A stretch of DNA of 56,318 nt, taken from the IMG/VR virus record IMGVR_UViG_3300036857_000036, positions 1-56,318 of that record; one strand, 5' to 3'. The stretch comes from a virus. Position 1 is the stretch's first letter, and each line of letters starts with the position of its first letter. Below the pieces are notes generated by a model. It did not search any database and had not been told where the DNA came from. It saw only the letters and a program-made list of their open reading frames with translations. The position numbers and the translations under genes were made by a program. Below are positions 48,556 through 56,318 of this stretch, in pieces.

Positions 48556-49084
48556 TCTGGAAGCCAGTAGCAACGAGTCGCCATGCATCAGTGGCGTGGG
48601 GCTTGCCCGGTATCCAGCCCGCGCGCCGACGACCGCCCATGTAGTAGCCCCAGCGCTTCATGCGGTCGTCGTTCGCAAAGGACATAGTCATGCTCGCGTC
48701 GATCCAAGTCACGGCCCGGCCCCAGCCAGCGCCGGTCACGATCCCAGCAACCATCCCCGCTACGAAGACAGGCGCGAGCTTGTCCCTGCCGGTCCCGCCC
48801 ATCAAGTTCGAGCGCACGCGGAAGTCCTCAATCGCAATCACCACGTCGCGTGTGCCGTAGCCCTTCAGGTTCCAGTCCGCAACCTTGTCGAGAATCGCCC
48901 GGCATACCATCAGCCCGGTGTCGAGTGTGTCGCCGGATTCCGCAATGACCTCGACCCAACTGTACTGCCGCGCCTTCGCGAGCGCGTTCCAGATACCTGA
49001 GCGATCTCGTAGCTCAGGGCTGAAAATGCCGGCGGCTAGTCCAGTTGTCACTCCAGCGTCCACTCCGATGATCCCGACTGCCAT
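48545..49084 (-). CDS. RuvC-like Holliday junction resolvase
   Basis: 179 residues. An RNase H fold with IIGVDAGVTTGLA (first Asp at 8), VVIAIEDF (Glu near 86), and a C-terminal HATDAWRLV (Asp near 165), as in phage RuvC-like nucleases. It would cut branched DNA formed in replication or recombination. Overlap with the gene before it (TAATG). Confidence 0.75.
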   Translation of the reverse strand: MAVGIIGVDAGVTTGLAAGIFSPELRDRSGIWNALAKARQYSWVEVIAESGDTLDTGLMVCRAILDKVADWNLKGYGTRDVVIAIEDFRVRSNLMGGTGRDKLAPVFVAGMVAGIVTGAGWGRAVTWIDASMTMSFANDDRMKRWGYYMGGRRRAGWIPGKPHATDAWRLVATGFQNVA

Positions 49085-49359
49085 TACAACCGCCCCCAGT
49101 GAAGGGTCATCCGGCCAGAGTTATGCAGACGGTCTTGGATCTCACAGCGATAGATCCAGCCATCCTCTTGGATCGTCAGGTCGAAGATTCCATGTGCGTT
49201 GTTCGGGAATTCGGCTAGCAACTCAAGCAGTTTCTCCATCACTTGGAAGTAGGGACTGTCGCGTGCTGTCCGTTGACGCATCCGTGCTTCTGCAGCCTCT
49301 CTGGCGGCCTCGGCCTCGGCTTCAGTTCGGCGTCGCTTTGCTGACTTCCTCCTAGCCAC
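49084..49359 (-). CDS. Small hypothetical protein
   Basis: 91 residues from GTG 49359 (AGGAGG upstream). A basic helical first part (ARRKSAKRRRTEAEAEAAREA) precedes a beta part (GIFDLTIQEDGWIYRCEIQDR). Coupled on both sides. Function unknown. Confidence 0.6.
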   Translation of the reverse strand: MARRKSAKRRRTEAEAEAAREAAEARMRQRTARDSPYFQVMEKLLELLAEFPNNAHGIFDLTIQEDGWIYRCEIQDRLHNSGRMTLHWGRL

Positions 49360-49627
49360 TTGCCCATCCTCCTGGCCTACCGCGACTGATCTTTCGCTGA
49401 CCGCGAGGGTCAGTAGTCATAAAGCGCTTCTGGAATGCTTCCGCGATATAGAACGCAGCCTCTCTTGTGATAGCTAACTTACCAGTCCCGTCGAGATACA
49501 GTAGCTCGGCATCGAACAGTTTGTTCTGCCAACGCTTACTGAGGCGCCCCGGATGATTGCGGCCAAGATGCGAGAGAACCGGGTCTGGCAGCTCCGTGAT
49601 CATGTGTCTAGTTTCATAGTCTAACAT
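49352..49627 (-). CDS. Small DNA-associated hypothetical protein
   Basis: 91 residues, GGAGGG before the ATG. Helix-rich with RLSKRWQNKLFDAELLYLDG, resembling a winged helix, and a basic end (RGQRKISRGRP). The 127-base stretch in front (49628-49754) is GC rich and holds no clear gene. Function unknown. Confidence 0.6.
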   Translation of the reverse strand: MLDYETRHMITELPDPVLSHLGRNHPGRLSKRWQNKLFDAELLYLDGTGKLAITREAAFYIAEAFQKRFMTTDPRGQRKISRGRPGGWASG

Positions 49628-49754
49628 TTCAGTCCCTCCGCGCGGCCGACGCGCTCCGCGCCTCCCCTAGATCCATCCGTACTCATGCCAGAACCATCGC
49701 CTCCCGGCCTCCGAGGACCGACCGCACTTTCCCGGGCGGAATAGGGAACGGTCA

Positions 49755-50033
49755 CTAGGAGCGCGGTCGAGGCAGGTTATGCCCCGTATGGTCAACTACC
49801 TCCCAGAATGCCTTTGGAGGCTCACCGATATAGTACACGGTTAGCCCCATCACGCGCTTGCAACAGATCTCATTGTTCTTGAAGACCATGGCCGCGAGCG
49901 TCGATTTCATAACCGCCTCGGGCTGATACAACAACCGCGCCAGTGCCTTCTCGGTCAGTGCCTCATGCTGAAGAAGTTTCAGGATACTTTCCCGCAGAGT
50001 CTCCAGTGGCTCTGTATCAGCTTTCCTCGTCAT
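49755..50033 (-). CDS. Winged-helix-like small protein
   Basis: 92 residues. LRESILKLLQHEALTEKALARLLYQPEAVMKSTLAAMVFKN has the three-helix spacing of a winged helix, followed by a strand pair (MGLTVYYIGEPP). A possible DNA-binding regulator. Overlaps the gene before. Confidence 0.6.
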   Translation of the reverse strand: MTRKADTEPLETLRESILKLLQHEALTEKALARLLYQPEAVMKSTLAAMVFKNNEICCKRVMGLTVYYIGEPPKAFWEVVDHTGHNLPRPRS

Positions 50034-50196
50034 ACAAGACCCTTGGGTCGTCGCTCTTGACCGCTATGCATCTGAGTGCCATCCCATCATACATCTCGGC
50101 CAACTGCTCTGCCTGCTCCTGGCTGAGAGCCTTATCCACTACATTTGGTCGCCCCCAATCAACACATATCACCACCCAGTCAGAATGCCCGCCCAT
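50017..50196 (-). CDS. Small hypothetical protein
   Basis: 59 residues from ATG 50196. WVVICVDWGRPNVVDKALSQEQAEQLAEMY has a beta-helix arrangement with an acidic end. Overlaps MazG-like and winged-helix genes. Function unknown. Confidence 0.55.
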   Translation of the reverse strand: MGGHSDWVVICVDWGRPNVVDKALSQEQAEQLAEMYDGMALRCIAVKSDDPRVLYDEES

Positions 50197-50605
50197 GCTT
50201 GTACGGCCTCTCGCTGTTCTTGACGATCTTGTTGGCGAGGATCGCCGTTGTCGGGGCCTGGACCTGAGCCAGTAGATCGAGGTTGCGGATAATCGAGTCG
50301 ATGACTTCCTCGTTGAAATCGACGGGATTCTCGTCACGCAGTGCTTCGAGCGCCTCAGCGAGTTCGCTGACCGAGAGCATCAGCTTCGTCGCGAGCAGCA
50401 TCACACGGTGCTCCTTGGCGATCTTGAGAATGCGGTTATAGCTCGTCGTCGCCATCCCGACGGCTGAGTTCTTGGCGTGCACCGCGTACTCTTCCAACCA
50501 CTGCGCGTCATCCCATGGCTCCCAGAAGCCATGCGCCTCCGAGTTCCGGTGGACGACTTCCTGCAAGAAGGTGATTGCTGATGTGGGGTCGGCTTCCTCA
50601 GTCAC
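50180..50605 (-). CDS. MazG-like nucleotide pyrophosphohydrolase
   Basis: 141 residues from GTG 50605 (GGAG six bases upstream). The all-alpha NTP-pyrophosphatase pattern is clear: MLSVSELAEALEALRDE with E-x-x-E, then EEVIDSIIRNLDLL, and a final KIVKNSERPYKHGRAF. Phage MazG proteins remove non-canonical nucleotides or lower the host alarmone level. It lies close to ThyX. Confidence 0.75.
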   Translation of the reverse strand: MTEEADPTSAITFLQEVVHRNSEAHGFWEPWDDAQWLEEYAVHAKNSAVGMATTSYNRILKIAKEHRVMLLATKLMLSVSELAEALEALRDENPVDFNEEVIDSIIRNLDLLAQVQAPTTAILANKIVKNSERPYKHGRAF

Positions 50606-50648
50606 AACTAGCTCCAATCATCGTCAAAGTGAAAACCACGATGCGTCC

Positions 50649-50909
50649 TCAGTCGTCCCAATCCATCCTGGGGCGCGGGAACATTGGCTCATCTGGGTCA
50701 CTGTCGTCACGCTCAACATTGACCTTGAGGTTGATAGTGATGCGCTCAGCCCCGTCGCCGTCCTTGCTGAACCACCGGCGGTAGGGCTCCACCCACTCGG
50801 GGCCGACAAAGAGCGTCACCGTACCTTCCTCATCCGTGAGACGCCGAACTCCGGGCAGAGCAAGGAAGTCCTGGACCGTAATCAGTCGGTACGGTGACGG
50901 CCAGTTCAT
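50649..50909 (-). CDS. Small hypothetical protein
   Basis: 86 residues from ATG 50909 (ATGA with ThyX). YRLITVQDFLALPGVRRLTDEEGTVTLFVGPEWVEPYRRWF, then an acidic/Pro C-terminal part. Function unknown. Confidence 0.6.
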   Translation of the reverse strand: MNWPSPYRLITVQDFLALPGVRRLTDEEGTVTLFVGPEWVEPYRRWFSKDGDGAERITINLKVNVERDDSDPDEPMFPRPRMDWDD

Positions 50910-51793
50910 CGTGCTGCGGCCGGATCGAGCATCCACTCAGCCGCCTCGATCTCATCGAAGGCACCACGGCCCACACGCTCGCGGATCGAGCACTTGCGAT
51001 CGAACTCGGCCAGGAACGGACAGCGCTTGAGTCGGTAGCAGACGGGCCGGAACAGCTCCGAACCGGCAATCAGACGAAACTGCCAGTCGTTGTCGTGCGC
51101 TGCGTGGAACGCCGTCGCAGGGCCGGTCGGCACACGGTACTCGCGGATCGCCTTCACCATCGAGGCGAACAGAAAGCGCCAGTGGAACTGCGCCTGCGTA
51201 CAGAGCCGGTTGCCTGCGTGCTCCATCAGGTTGCGCAGATCGGTGCAGTAGTTCAGCCGCGTCAGCGTTGCGTGCGGGAGCAGGCCGCGTGCGTCCTCTG
51301 CCGGCATTCCGTTCGCGATGAGCCAGTTGTACGTCGCCTCGATGTAGTTGAGGGTATCGCCCCATACCTGGCTGAACTTCTTGTTTGCCTGCAGACTGGG
51401 CGGAACGCTGGTCTCCTCGCGGATGTTGTTCTTGACGGCGAAGCGCATCGACTCCTGCATGTACACCGCCGTCCGCTGTCGGACCATCTGATGGGTCAGC
51501 GCCCGGTCCACGCCCTCGATGAAAAAGTGGAACTTCACTAGCTCCAAGGGAGCTTGGAGATGCGTCTGCTGGACCTGTTCCCAGTAGTGCCTGCGCTCGT
51601 CGTCCGTGATATCGTGGAGGGAGTACGTCGGCTTGCCCTCATACATCCGGCAACCGGCTGCGATTGCTCCGAGCGGATCAGGTGTCATCCAGAGGAGGAA
51701 CGCAGTCGGCAGCTGAGTCTCCATAGGCGCCGCCTCGAACATTGCCTCATCTGCGTATTGCTGAATCTCTTGGCTTGACGATTCGTCCGCCAT
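50906..51793 (-). CDS. thyX: Flavin-dependent thymidylate synthase
   Basis: 295 residues, AGGAGG six bases upstream. The ThyX signature (R-H-R-x7-S) is present as RQRTAVYMQES (about 104-114), with Gln instead of His. Other features are FHFFIEGVDRALTHQMVRQR, GLLPHATLTRL and NLMEHAGNRL. It methylates dUMP to dTMP using folate and FAD. The C-terminal extension contains several Cys residues. It would supply dTMP during replication. Confidence 0.85.
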   Translation of the reverse strand: MADESSSQEIQQYADEAMFEAAPMETQLPTAFLLWMTPDPLGAIAAGCRMYEGKPTYSLHDITDDERRHYWEQVQQTHLQAPLELVKFHFFIEGVDRALTHQMVRQRTAVYMQESMRFAVKNNIREETSVPPSLQANKKFSQVWGDTLNYIEATYNWLIANGMPAEDARGLLPHATLTRLNYCTDLRNLMEHAGNRLCTQAQFHWRFLFASMVKAIREYRVPTGPATAFHAAHDNDWQFRLIAGSELFRPVCYRLKRCPFLAEFDRKCSIRERVGRGAFDEIEAAEWMLDPAAAR

Positions 51794-51947
51794 CTGGAAC
51801 CTCCTGTTGTTCGGCCCGCCGAGCAGTTGGCTCGTACGGGATGCCTATTGACAAATGCGCCGACTGCGCCAGTCCACAGTGTACGCATCTGTCCCACGCT
51901 CGCCCTTCTGGGGCAAGGAAGGTATGGTCGTCAGGGTCTTGACTCAT
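51747..51947 (-). CDS. Small zinc-ribbon-like protein
   Basis: 66 residues from ATG 51947 (ATGA). DHTFLAPEGRAWDRCVHCGLAQSAH gives His...CxxCG...His, a half zinc ribbon typical of small actinophage proteins. The end is basic. Overlaps the start of ThyX by 47 bases. Function unknown. Confidence 0.6.
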   Translation of the reverse strand: MSQDPDDHTFLAPEGRAWDRCVHCGLAQSAHLSIGIPYEPTARRAEQQEVPDGGRIVKPRDSAIRR

Positions 51948-52429
51948 TTGAGTGATTCGCGCCGCATGTTGGCTATCTCGACAAATCTCAACATGAGCCG
52001 CTTCTCGACCGTTCTGATCGGCACAATGTCGCACGCCCAGCTTTCCTCTCTGTAGCCACGCGCCAGGTCGAGGACTTCATCTGGCTCCAAACCCAATTCA
52101 TCAGCCAGTTCTCTGATCTTCCATCCATCATTGATCTTGATGATTAGCCAACGCCGGACCGGCCAGGCATCGACCTTGTCGCCGCCATTGCGACGGAGCC
52201 GAGCCTGACTCTCGATTTGGCGCAGATTCTTCTTGCGTTGCGGGCTGAGCTTGCGATACCACTCCTTGCGCCGATTTCGCGCACACACGCGACACTCCGA
52301 CCGCATGTAGTAGGTAGTGCCCCGTCTTTCATAGGTGAACTCGTAAGCATGTCGCCAGCGTCCGCAATTGGTGCAGTTCTTGCGACCGCAGATGACCGAG
52401 TTTTGGATTCTGATATCACGACTCTTCAT
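51944..52429 (-). CDS. Zinc-finger and HTH DNA-binding protein
   Basis: 161 residues from ATG 52429. The first half has four or five cysteines (CGRKNCTNCG and SECRVCARNR) with basic residues. The second half has an HTH-like segment (KIRELADELGLEPDEVLDLARGYR). It could be a transcription factor or a single-strand DNA protein. It overlaps the DnaE end by 14 bases. Confidence 0.65.
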   Translation of the reverse strand: MKSRDIRIQNSVICGRKNCTNCGRWRHAYEFTYERRGTTYYMRSECRVCARNRRKEWYRKLSPQRKKNLRQIESQARLRRNGGDKVDAWPVRRWLIIKINDGWKIRELADELGLEPDEVLDLARGYREESWACDIVPIRTVEKRLMLRFVEIANMRRESLK

Positions 52430-55400
52430 CTTCAGCCTCGTCGCGCCGGTCGCCCACCTCAATCACGACGAGTCGAGTCACGACGATCTCTCTGGCGCTA
52501 CGGTAGCTCGGCTTGAAGCCTTGGACCCAGACCACATCCTCGTCCAGCTCTAGATTCCAGAGTGCCTCCTTGAAGTTGGGATACTTGTAGCGGTCGATCC
52601 GCAGTCGCATCATGTCTTCCTCGTCCTCGCAGACGAGCAACATGAACTCACTCAAATCCGGGTCCTTGATCTTCTCGGGGTCAATCTCCTTGCCCATGCG
52701 AGCATTGACCTCAAACAGATCACGAAGGTTGCGCTGCCGTACGACTCCCATCCAAGTAACGGCCACTTGCTTGCCACGCTCGTACGGTACGTCAATGCTG
52801 CGATGAGTCGGACGCGGAATGTGGAACTTCCAGAGTGCCTCCTTCGCCTCTTCAATCCGGCGGTCGGCGTCGAACACGCCGAATGGATCATCCCGCTCCA
52901 CGAAGTCTGTGATCGCCTGGAGCTTGGCTGGACCGATGCCTGGAACTGTGATCATGTCGTGCCAGTTTACCCAGCCGTGCTCCTTGCCGCGCTCGCCCCG
53001 TACCTCCATAACTCTATCGGCCATCTTCTCACCGATGCCCGGTAGTTGTTGGAAACCCATCCGCACAGCAGGTCGTCCACCGTTAGAACGAACCATTGTC
53101 CATGTCCTGGTTGATCTGCGGACGGAAGGCGGCCGTACCTCAACCCCGTGCCGAATAGCATCTCGGATGAGAGTATTGCGCCGCCAATCGTCGTCGTGGG
53201 CCGCGAGATTGCAAGCAAAGAAAACCGCTTCATGATGCGCCTTCAACCACGCCGTGATGCAGCTGATCTTGCCGTATCCGCAGGCGTGCGCGAAGTTGAA
53301 GGCGTACGACCCTGACGTGATGCACGATCCCCAGACGCGCTCCGCAACACTGACTGGCAGCGGCGGCATGTCCGGATGACGCTCATGAATGGTTGCAGCG
53401 CCCTCCATGAATCGTGACTTCTGTCGGTTGAACTCTTGGTCTCCGAGTTTCTTGGAGATGATTTTGCGGATGTATGCCGCGGCCGTCCAATCAAAGTTGC
53501 CAATCTCCCTTACAATGCGCAGGATTTGCTCTTGGTAGATGATTTGATACTTCGTGTCTTGAACGATTCGGTCCACGGCCGGATGCCATAGTTCCGGTGA
53601 GCCGGTTCCGGCCTTGATGTTCATGTACGCCTCAGCCGCGCCGTTGTGAAGCGGTCCCGGTCGGGCCAGCGAGGTTACGTCGCAGATCTCATCGAAGTTG
53701 TCCGGTTTGATCTGCGAGTTCAGTAGGCGCACAGCCTGCCCCTCGAACTGGAAGATACCGATGACGTCACCCTTGCGGAAGATCTCAATCATCGGTTCGT
53801 CATCCAGCGGCAAGTTGTAAAGATCGTCCATGGTCAACCCAAGCTCCAGTCGGGCATTGTTGATCATGGTCATCGCTTTGAGGCCGAGGTAGTCCATCTT
53901 CAAGAGCCCTTGTCGTTCTGCGTCCCATTTGTCGATTGCTACGACTTCCACTTCCCGACCCTTGATGACTCGCTTGATTACTGGCGCGACGGTCCGGACA
54001 TGACCGACGACTAGGCCAGCCGCGTGAACACCAAACCCCTTGATATTGCCTTCCAGATCCTGGGCTCGTCGGAGATCTGGATACTTCTCGATGATCTTCT
54101 TGGACTCTGGGAACTGCTCAACCGTGTCCTCGATCGTGGCTGAGGACCGCAGGTCGCCAGATGATCTTTCGATCAATTGCCCCTTGATTACGTCAACTTC
54201 CCACTTTGGAACTCTAAACACGCGCGCCACATCGTCGAGTGCGTTCCTGGACTTGTAGTAGACAAATGTTCCAACGTTGAAACATTCGCCGTACTTTCCA
54301 GCGAGGTACTCACGTAGACGCCAGCGCGTGTCAGCGTCCAGATCGATGTCGATATCCGGCAGGTCCGGGCGACTCTCGTCAATGAACCGCTCAAAGACCA
54401 AGTTCGTGTGTACGAGTGGATTGACTTCCGTAATTCGTAGCAGGAACGCGACAAGGGAGGCAGCCGCACTTCCACGGGCAGGTCCCACGAAGACGCCATG
54501 CTCTTTACACCACACCACGCCGTCAGCAACAACGAGGAAGTAGTTCTCATAGTTCTTGCTCTCGATGATTGCCATTTCCTTGTCGAGTTGTTCCTGATAT
54601 GCTCGCCTCTTGCTCGGCGGTAGTCTGTGGATTCCGCGATAGACCCACCCATCGTTGACCCACTCCCGCATCAACTCACGCGCGCTGGTGTATCCCGGCG
54701 GCAGTGGGAACTCGATATCAGGCAGCTTGGGTAGCTCGACGTTACAGCGCTGTGCTAGTTCCTCGGCGTTGAGGATCGCTTGAACAGCGGCTCTATGGCT
54801 AAGCCCTGTCTGACGCAACCGTCGATATATGACACGATCAGAAAGAGGGAGACATAGGGGAGCTTCATATCCCCAGTCACGCTCCATGTCTTCGAGTGTG
54901 CGTTTCTCACCAGGACGAACGTTGTGGAGGATCTTCTGAATCTCACTTTCCGTTGGAGCAGTATAGTGGATGTCAAGAGTGGCGACAAGAGGTAGCCTCA
55001 GCTTCCGCGCGATCCGCTCAATCATCGGATTGAGGGCACAAGTTGATTCTAGCTCAGGGAACGCTTGCACCTCCAGGTAGTAGGCTCCAGGGAATGCCTG
55101 CGAGAACCGTTCTGCGATCTTCAGCCCGCGTCCGTACGAGGCATACTCGGGGTCAACGAGCTTCCCGCCCACGAGGCTGGTACATAGCAGGCTCCCTTGA
55201 CAACCCGATAGCACCACCAGACCTTCACGACGGTCATAGAGCATCTGTCCGTCGACTGTTGGCTCGTAGTAGAAGCCCTTGGAGTAGGACTCAGACACCA
55301 GAGTGAGGAGGTTTGCGTAGCCTCCTTCATCCTCAGCCAGAAGCGTGAGGTGGTTTTTCTTTTGTTCACGGTGCTCCTCATCGATTTCTCCACAATACGT

Positions 55401-55739
55401 CTCAACTCCAAAGATCGGCTTGATACCGGCCTTCTGAGCGGCAGCTTCCAGCTTGACGTGGCTGGACATGTTGCCGTGCTCCGTGAGCGTAATGGCGCTC
55501 ATGTTTAGCTCGACCGCGCGGCGCACGTGCGCCTCAGGCAGAGCGTAGCCATCCCCGTAGCTGAATGTAGAGTGATGATGCATACTCACCCAACGCTGCG
55601 GGTGCCTGTTCCCGTTTGCGGCCCGACGGACACCCTTCGGCTGCTTATGATGATGTCCGCCGGGCTCCAACTTGACGCGACCATGGACGTCAAGCTGCGC
55701 CTCCAAGCCCTTCTGAATTCCATGATCGCTACCGGGCAT
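52416..55739 (-). CDS. dnaE: DNA polymerase III alpha subunit (DnaE-like)
   Basis: 1107 residues. An N-terminal PHP domain (MHHHSTFSYGDG at about 53-64, LTEHGNMSSH and other His/Asp metal ligands) is followed by a C-family polymerase: ARGSAAASLVAFLL, the catalytic DIDIDLD (about 460-466), GFGVHAAGLVV and FNFAHACGYGKI. A helix-hairpin-helix pair (QQLPGIGEKMADRV and VPGIGPAKLQAITDF) lies near 890-930, then an OB-like end. The intact PHP site suggests proofreading in cis. It is the main replicative polymerase, coupled by TAATG. Confidence 0.9.
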   Translation of the reverse strand: MPGSDHGIQKGLEAQLDVHGRVKLEPGGHHHKQPKGVRRAANGNRHPQRWVSMHHHSTFSYGDGYALPEAHVRRAVELNMSAITLTEHGNMSSHVKLEAAAQKAGIKPIFGVETYCGEIDEEHREQKKNHLTLLAEDEGGYANLLTLVSESYSKGFYYEPTVDGQMLYDRREGLVVLSGCQGSLLCTSLVGGKLVDPEYASYGRGLKIAERFSQAFPGAYYLEVQAFPELESTCALNPMIERIARKLRLPLVATLDIHYTAPTESEIQKILHNVRPGEKRTLEDMERDWGYEAPLCLPLSDRVIYRRLRQTGLSHRAAVQAILNAEELAQRCNVELPKLPDIEFPLPPGYTSARELMREWVNDGWVYRGIHRLPPSKRRAYQEQLDKEMAIIESKNYENYFLVVADGVVWCKEHGVFVGPARGSAAASLVAFLLRITEVNPLVHTNLVFERFIDESRPDLPDIDIDLDADTRWRLREYLAGKYGECFNVGTFVYYKSRNALDDVARVFRVPKWEVDVIKGQLIERSSGDLRSSATIEDTVEQFPESKKIIEKYPDLRRAQDLEGNIKGFGVHAAGLVVGHVRTVAPVIKRVIKGREVEVVAIDKWDAERQGLLKMDYLGLKAMTMINNARLELGLTMDDLYNLPLDDEPMIEIFRKGDVIGIFQFEGQAVRLLNSQIKPDNFDEICDVTSLARPGPLHNGAAEAYMNIKAGTGSPELWHPAVDRIVQDTKYQIIYQEQILRIVREIGNFDWTAAAYIRKIISKKLGDQEFNRQKSRFMEGAATIHERHPDMPPLPVSVAERVWGSCITSGSYAFNFAHACGYGKISCITAWLKAHHEAVFFACNLAAHDDDWRRNTLIRDAIRHGVEVRPPSVRRSTRTWTMVRSNGGRPAVRMGFQQLPGIGEKMADRVMEVRGERGKEHGWVNWHDMITVPGIGPAKLQAITDFVERDDPFGVFDADRRIEEAKEALWKFHIPRPTHRSIDVPYERGKQVAVTWMGVVRQRNLRDLFEVNARMGKEIDPEKIKDPDLSEFMLLVCEDEEDMMRLRIDRYKYPNFKEALWNLELDEDVVWVQGFKPSYRSAREIVVTRLVVIEVGDRRDEAEDEES

Positions 55740-55981
55740 TACTTCCAGTCCCCCACCGGCTCTGCGCGCTTGCCTGCGTGCGGCCCCTCGATGCTTAGGT
55801 CGGGATCAATAATGATCTCCGCCCTTGTCCGACCGCCGCCGCCGACTACCAGTCCGCAGTCAGCGAAGCCGTTGTCGTGGACCCAGCAGATCTCATCCCA
55901 GAAGATCGGCTCGCCACAATGACGACACGGAACGCCGTCAGGAGTCTCATCCGCGAACCGGATCACATTGTCATCGGCCAA
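55739..55981 (-). CDS. Small zinc-binding protein
   Basis: 80 residues from TTG 55981 (GGGAG six bases upstream). PCRHCGEPIFWDEICWVHDNGFADC is a four-cysteine plus His metal site. The rest is Gly/Arg rich and acidic. It precedes DnaE by a TAATG overlap, suggesting an accessory role. Confidence 0.65.
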   Translation of the reverse strand: MADDNVIRFADETPDGVPCRHCGEPIFWDEICWVHDNGFADCGLVVGGGGRTRAEIIIDPDLSIEGPHAGKRAEPVGDWK

Positions 55982-56274
55982 GGCCAGCTCCCATCTCGGT
56001 CGCCTCGACGGAACAGGATCAAGAAGAACACGCAGTACGCAATCAAGTCGATCCCATCATCCTCTGGCTTCAGAGGGTGACCTGCGTCCGGGTCAGCGTT
56101 GAAGTAGACCCAGAGCCGATCCAGTTTCTTGCGCATCTCCACGAGCTGTGCCCGGTAGCCGCCGTTGCCCCAGGGATCGTCCTTGGGATATTCGGCAGAG
56201 CGATCCTGGTACTTCTCCATCACCTGGTCCAACACTGCGGAGAATGGATCATCAGGATCTGACGGGAGTGCCAT
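55963..56274 (-). CDS. MazG/Nmad1-like all-alpha protein
   Basis: 103 residues from ATG 56274, GAGGAG just upstream. MRKKLDRLWVYFNADPDAG then KPEDDGIDLIAYCVFFLIL has the K-x-x-RL...DD-x-DLI-x-Y pattern of the DUF1599/Nmad1 and MazG-like families, with Glu/Asp for metal. It would act on nucleotides or modified bases. It spans the joined ends and overlaps the HAD gene of the left end. Confidence 0.5.
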   Translation of the reverse strand: MALPSDPDDPFSAVLDQVMEKYQDRSAEYPKDDPWGNGGYRAQLVEMRKKLDRLWVYFNADPDAGHPLKPEDDGIDLIAYCVFFLILFRRGDRDGSWPWPMTM

Positions 56275-56318
56275 GCTCCTCGTGTGCTGCGAACCAGCCA
56301 TCCACACGCTCCTTGATC
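56209..56318. repeat. Terminal direct repeat, right copy
   Basis: Identical to bases 1-110. The MazG/Nmad-like gene begins inside it, and the HAD gene that ends at base 44 continues from the left end. Confidence 0.95.

Noticed and set aside
48294-48584. Longer start of the Cys/His protein
   Set aside because: It would run through promoter motif C and another gene; GTG 48293 with GGAG is better.

Overview
The window is a complete, probably circular phage genome of about 56.2 kb. Bases 1-110 are repeated exactly at 56209-56318, and two genes run across that junction, so the ends are most likely an assembly overlap and not real termini. Every convincing gene lies on the minus strand, and most neighbours overlap by 1-8 bases (ATGA, TGATG, TAATG, GTGA), so translation is coupled over long stretches. 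The virion genes describe a myovirus: contractile sheath, tube, tape measure with a frameshifted chaperone, J/I/W-type baseplate, and a head module of Mu-like type (DUF935-like portal fused to an F-like domain, I-like protease). The host is probably an actinobacterium. The main clues are a secreted Rpf-type transglycosylase, a terminase gene that looks leaderless, moderately GC-rich codon use and many GTG/TTG starts. No integrase or obvious lysogeny repressor was seen, and no tRNA.

Layout, read in the direction of transcription (high to low coordinates). (1) 55981-48394: replication and nucleotide metabolism (DnaE polymerase, ThyX, MazG-like enzyme, RuvC-like resolvase, small zinc-ribbon proteins). 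(2) 48379-43655: a run of small early-type genes behind a repeated promoter motif. It includes a SLOG-like protein and a 30-residue membrane peptide. (3) 43654-42832: the largest non-coding region. It has a 20-bp perfect inverted repeat, five GC-rich iterons and an AT-rich block, and looks like a replication origin. (4) 42831-40854: two paralogous HTH proteins with basic tails, each preceded by the same GTAC-flanked palindrome, around a secreted Cys protein and a membrane protein. (5) 40847-40598: a terminator cluster, an alternating purine-pyrimidine tract and a canonical promoter. (6) 40597-14243: packaging, lysis (CHAP endolysin plus small membrane proteins), head, tail, baseplate and fibres. 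(7) 14238-7800: small proteins, a SNF2 helicase, and secreted proteins including Rpf and collagen-like ones. (8) 7796-44, continuing across the junction into (1): Cas4-like nuclease, small membrane protein, Sak4-like ATPase, DUF669/SAP protein, primase-MCM fusion, FAD oxidoreductase and HAD nucleotidase.

The genes fit together as follows. The Cas4-like nuclease, Sak4-like ATPase, DUF669-like ssDNA-binding protein, RuvC-like enzyme and SNF2 helicase would form a recombination-dependent replication set. The primase-MCM fusion and DnaE would form the core replisome. ThyX, MazG, a second MazG/Nmad-like protein, the HAD nucleotidase and the oxidoreductase would adjust nucleotide pools. Three exact 33-bp promoter-like motifs, plus one diverged copy, head four transcription units. 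A separate TTGACT/TAGACT promoter serves the late operon.

The observations most worth following up are the iteron region flanked by palindrome-controlled HTH paralogues, the primase-MCM protein, the 33-bp promoter family with structured leaders, and the secreted collagen-like/Rpf cluster.
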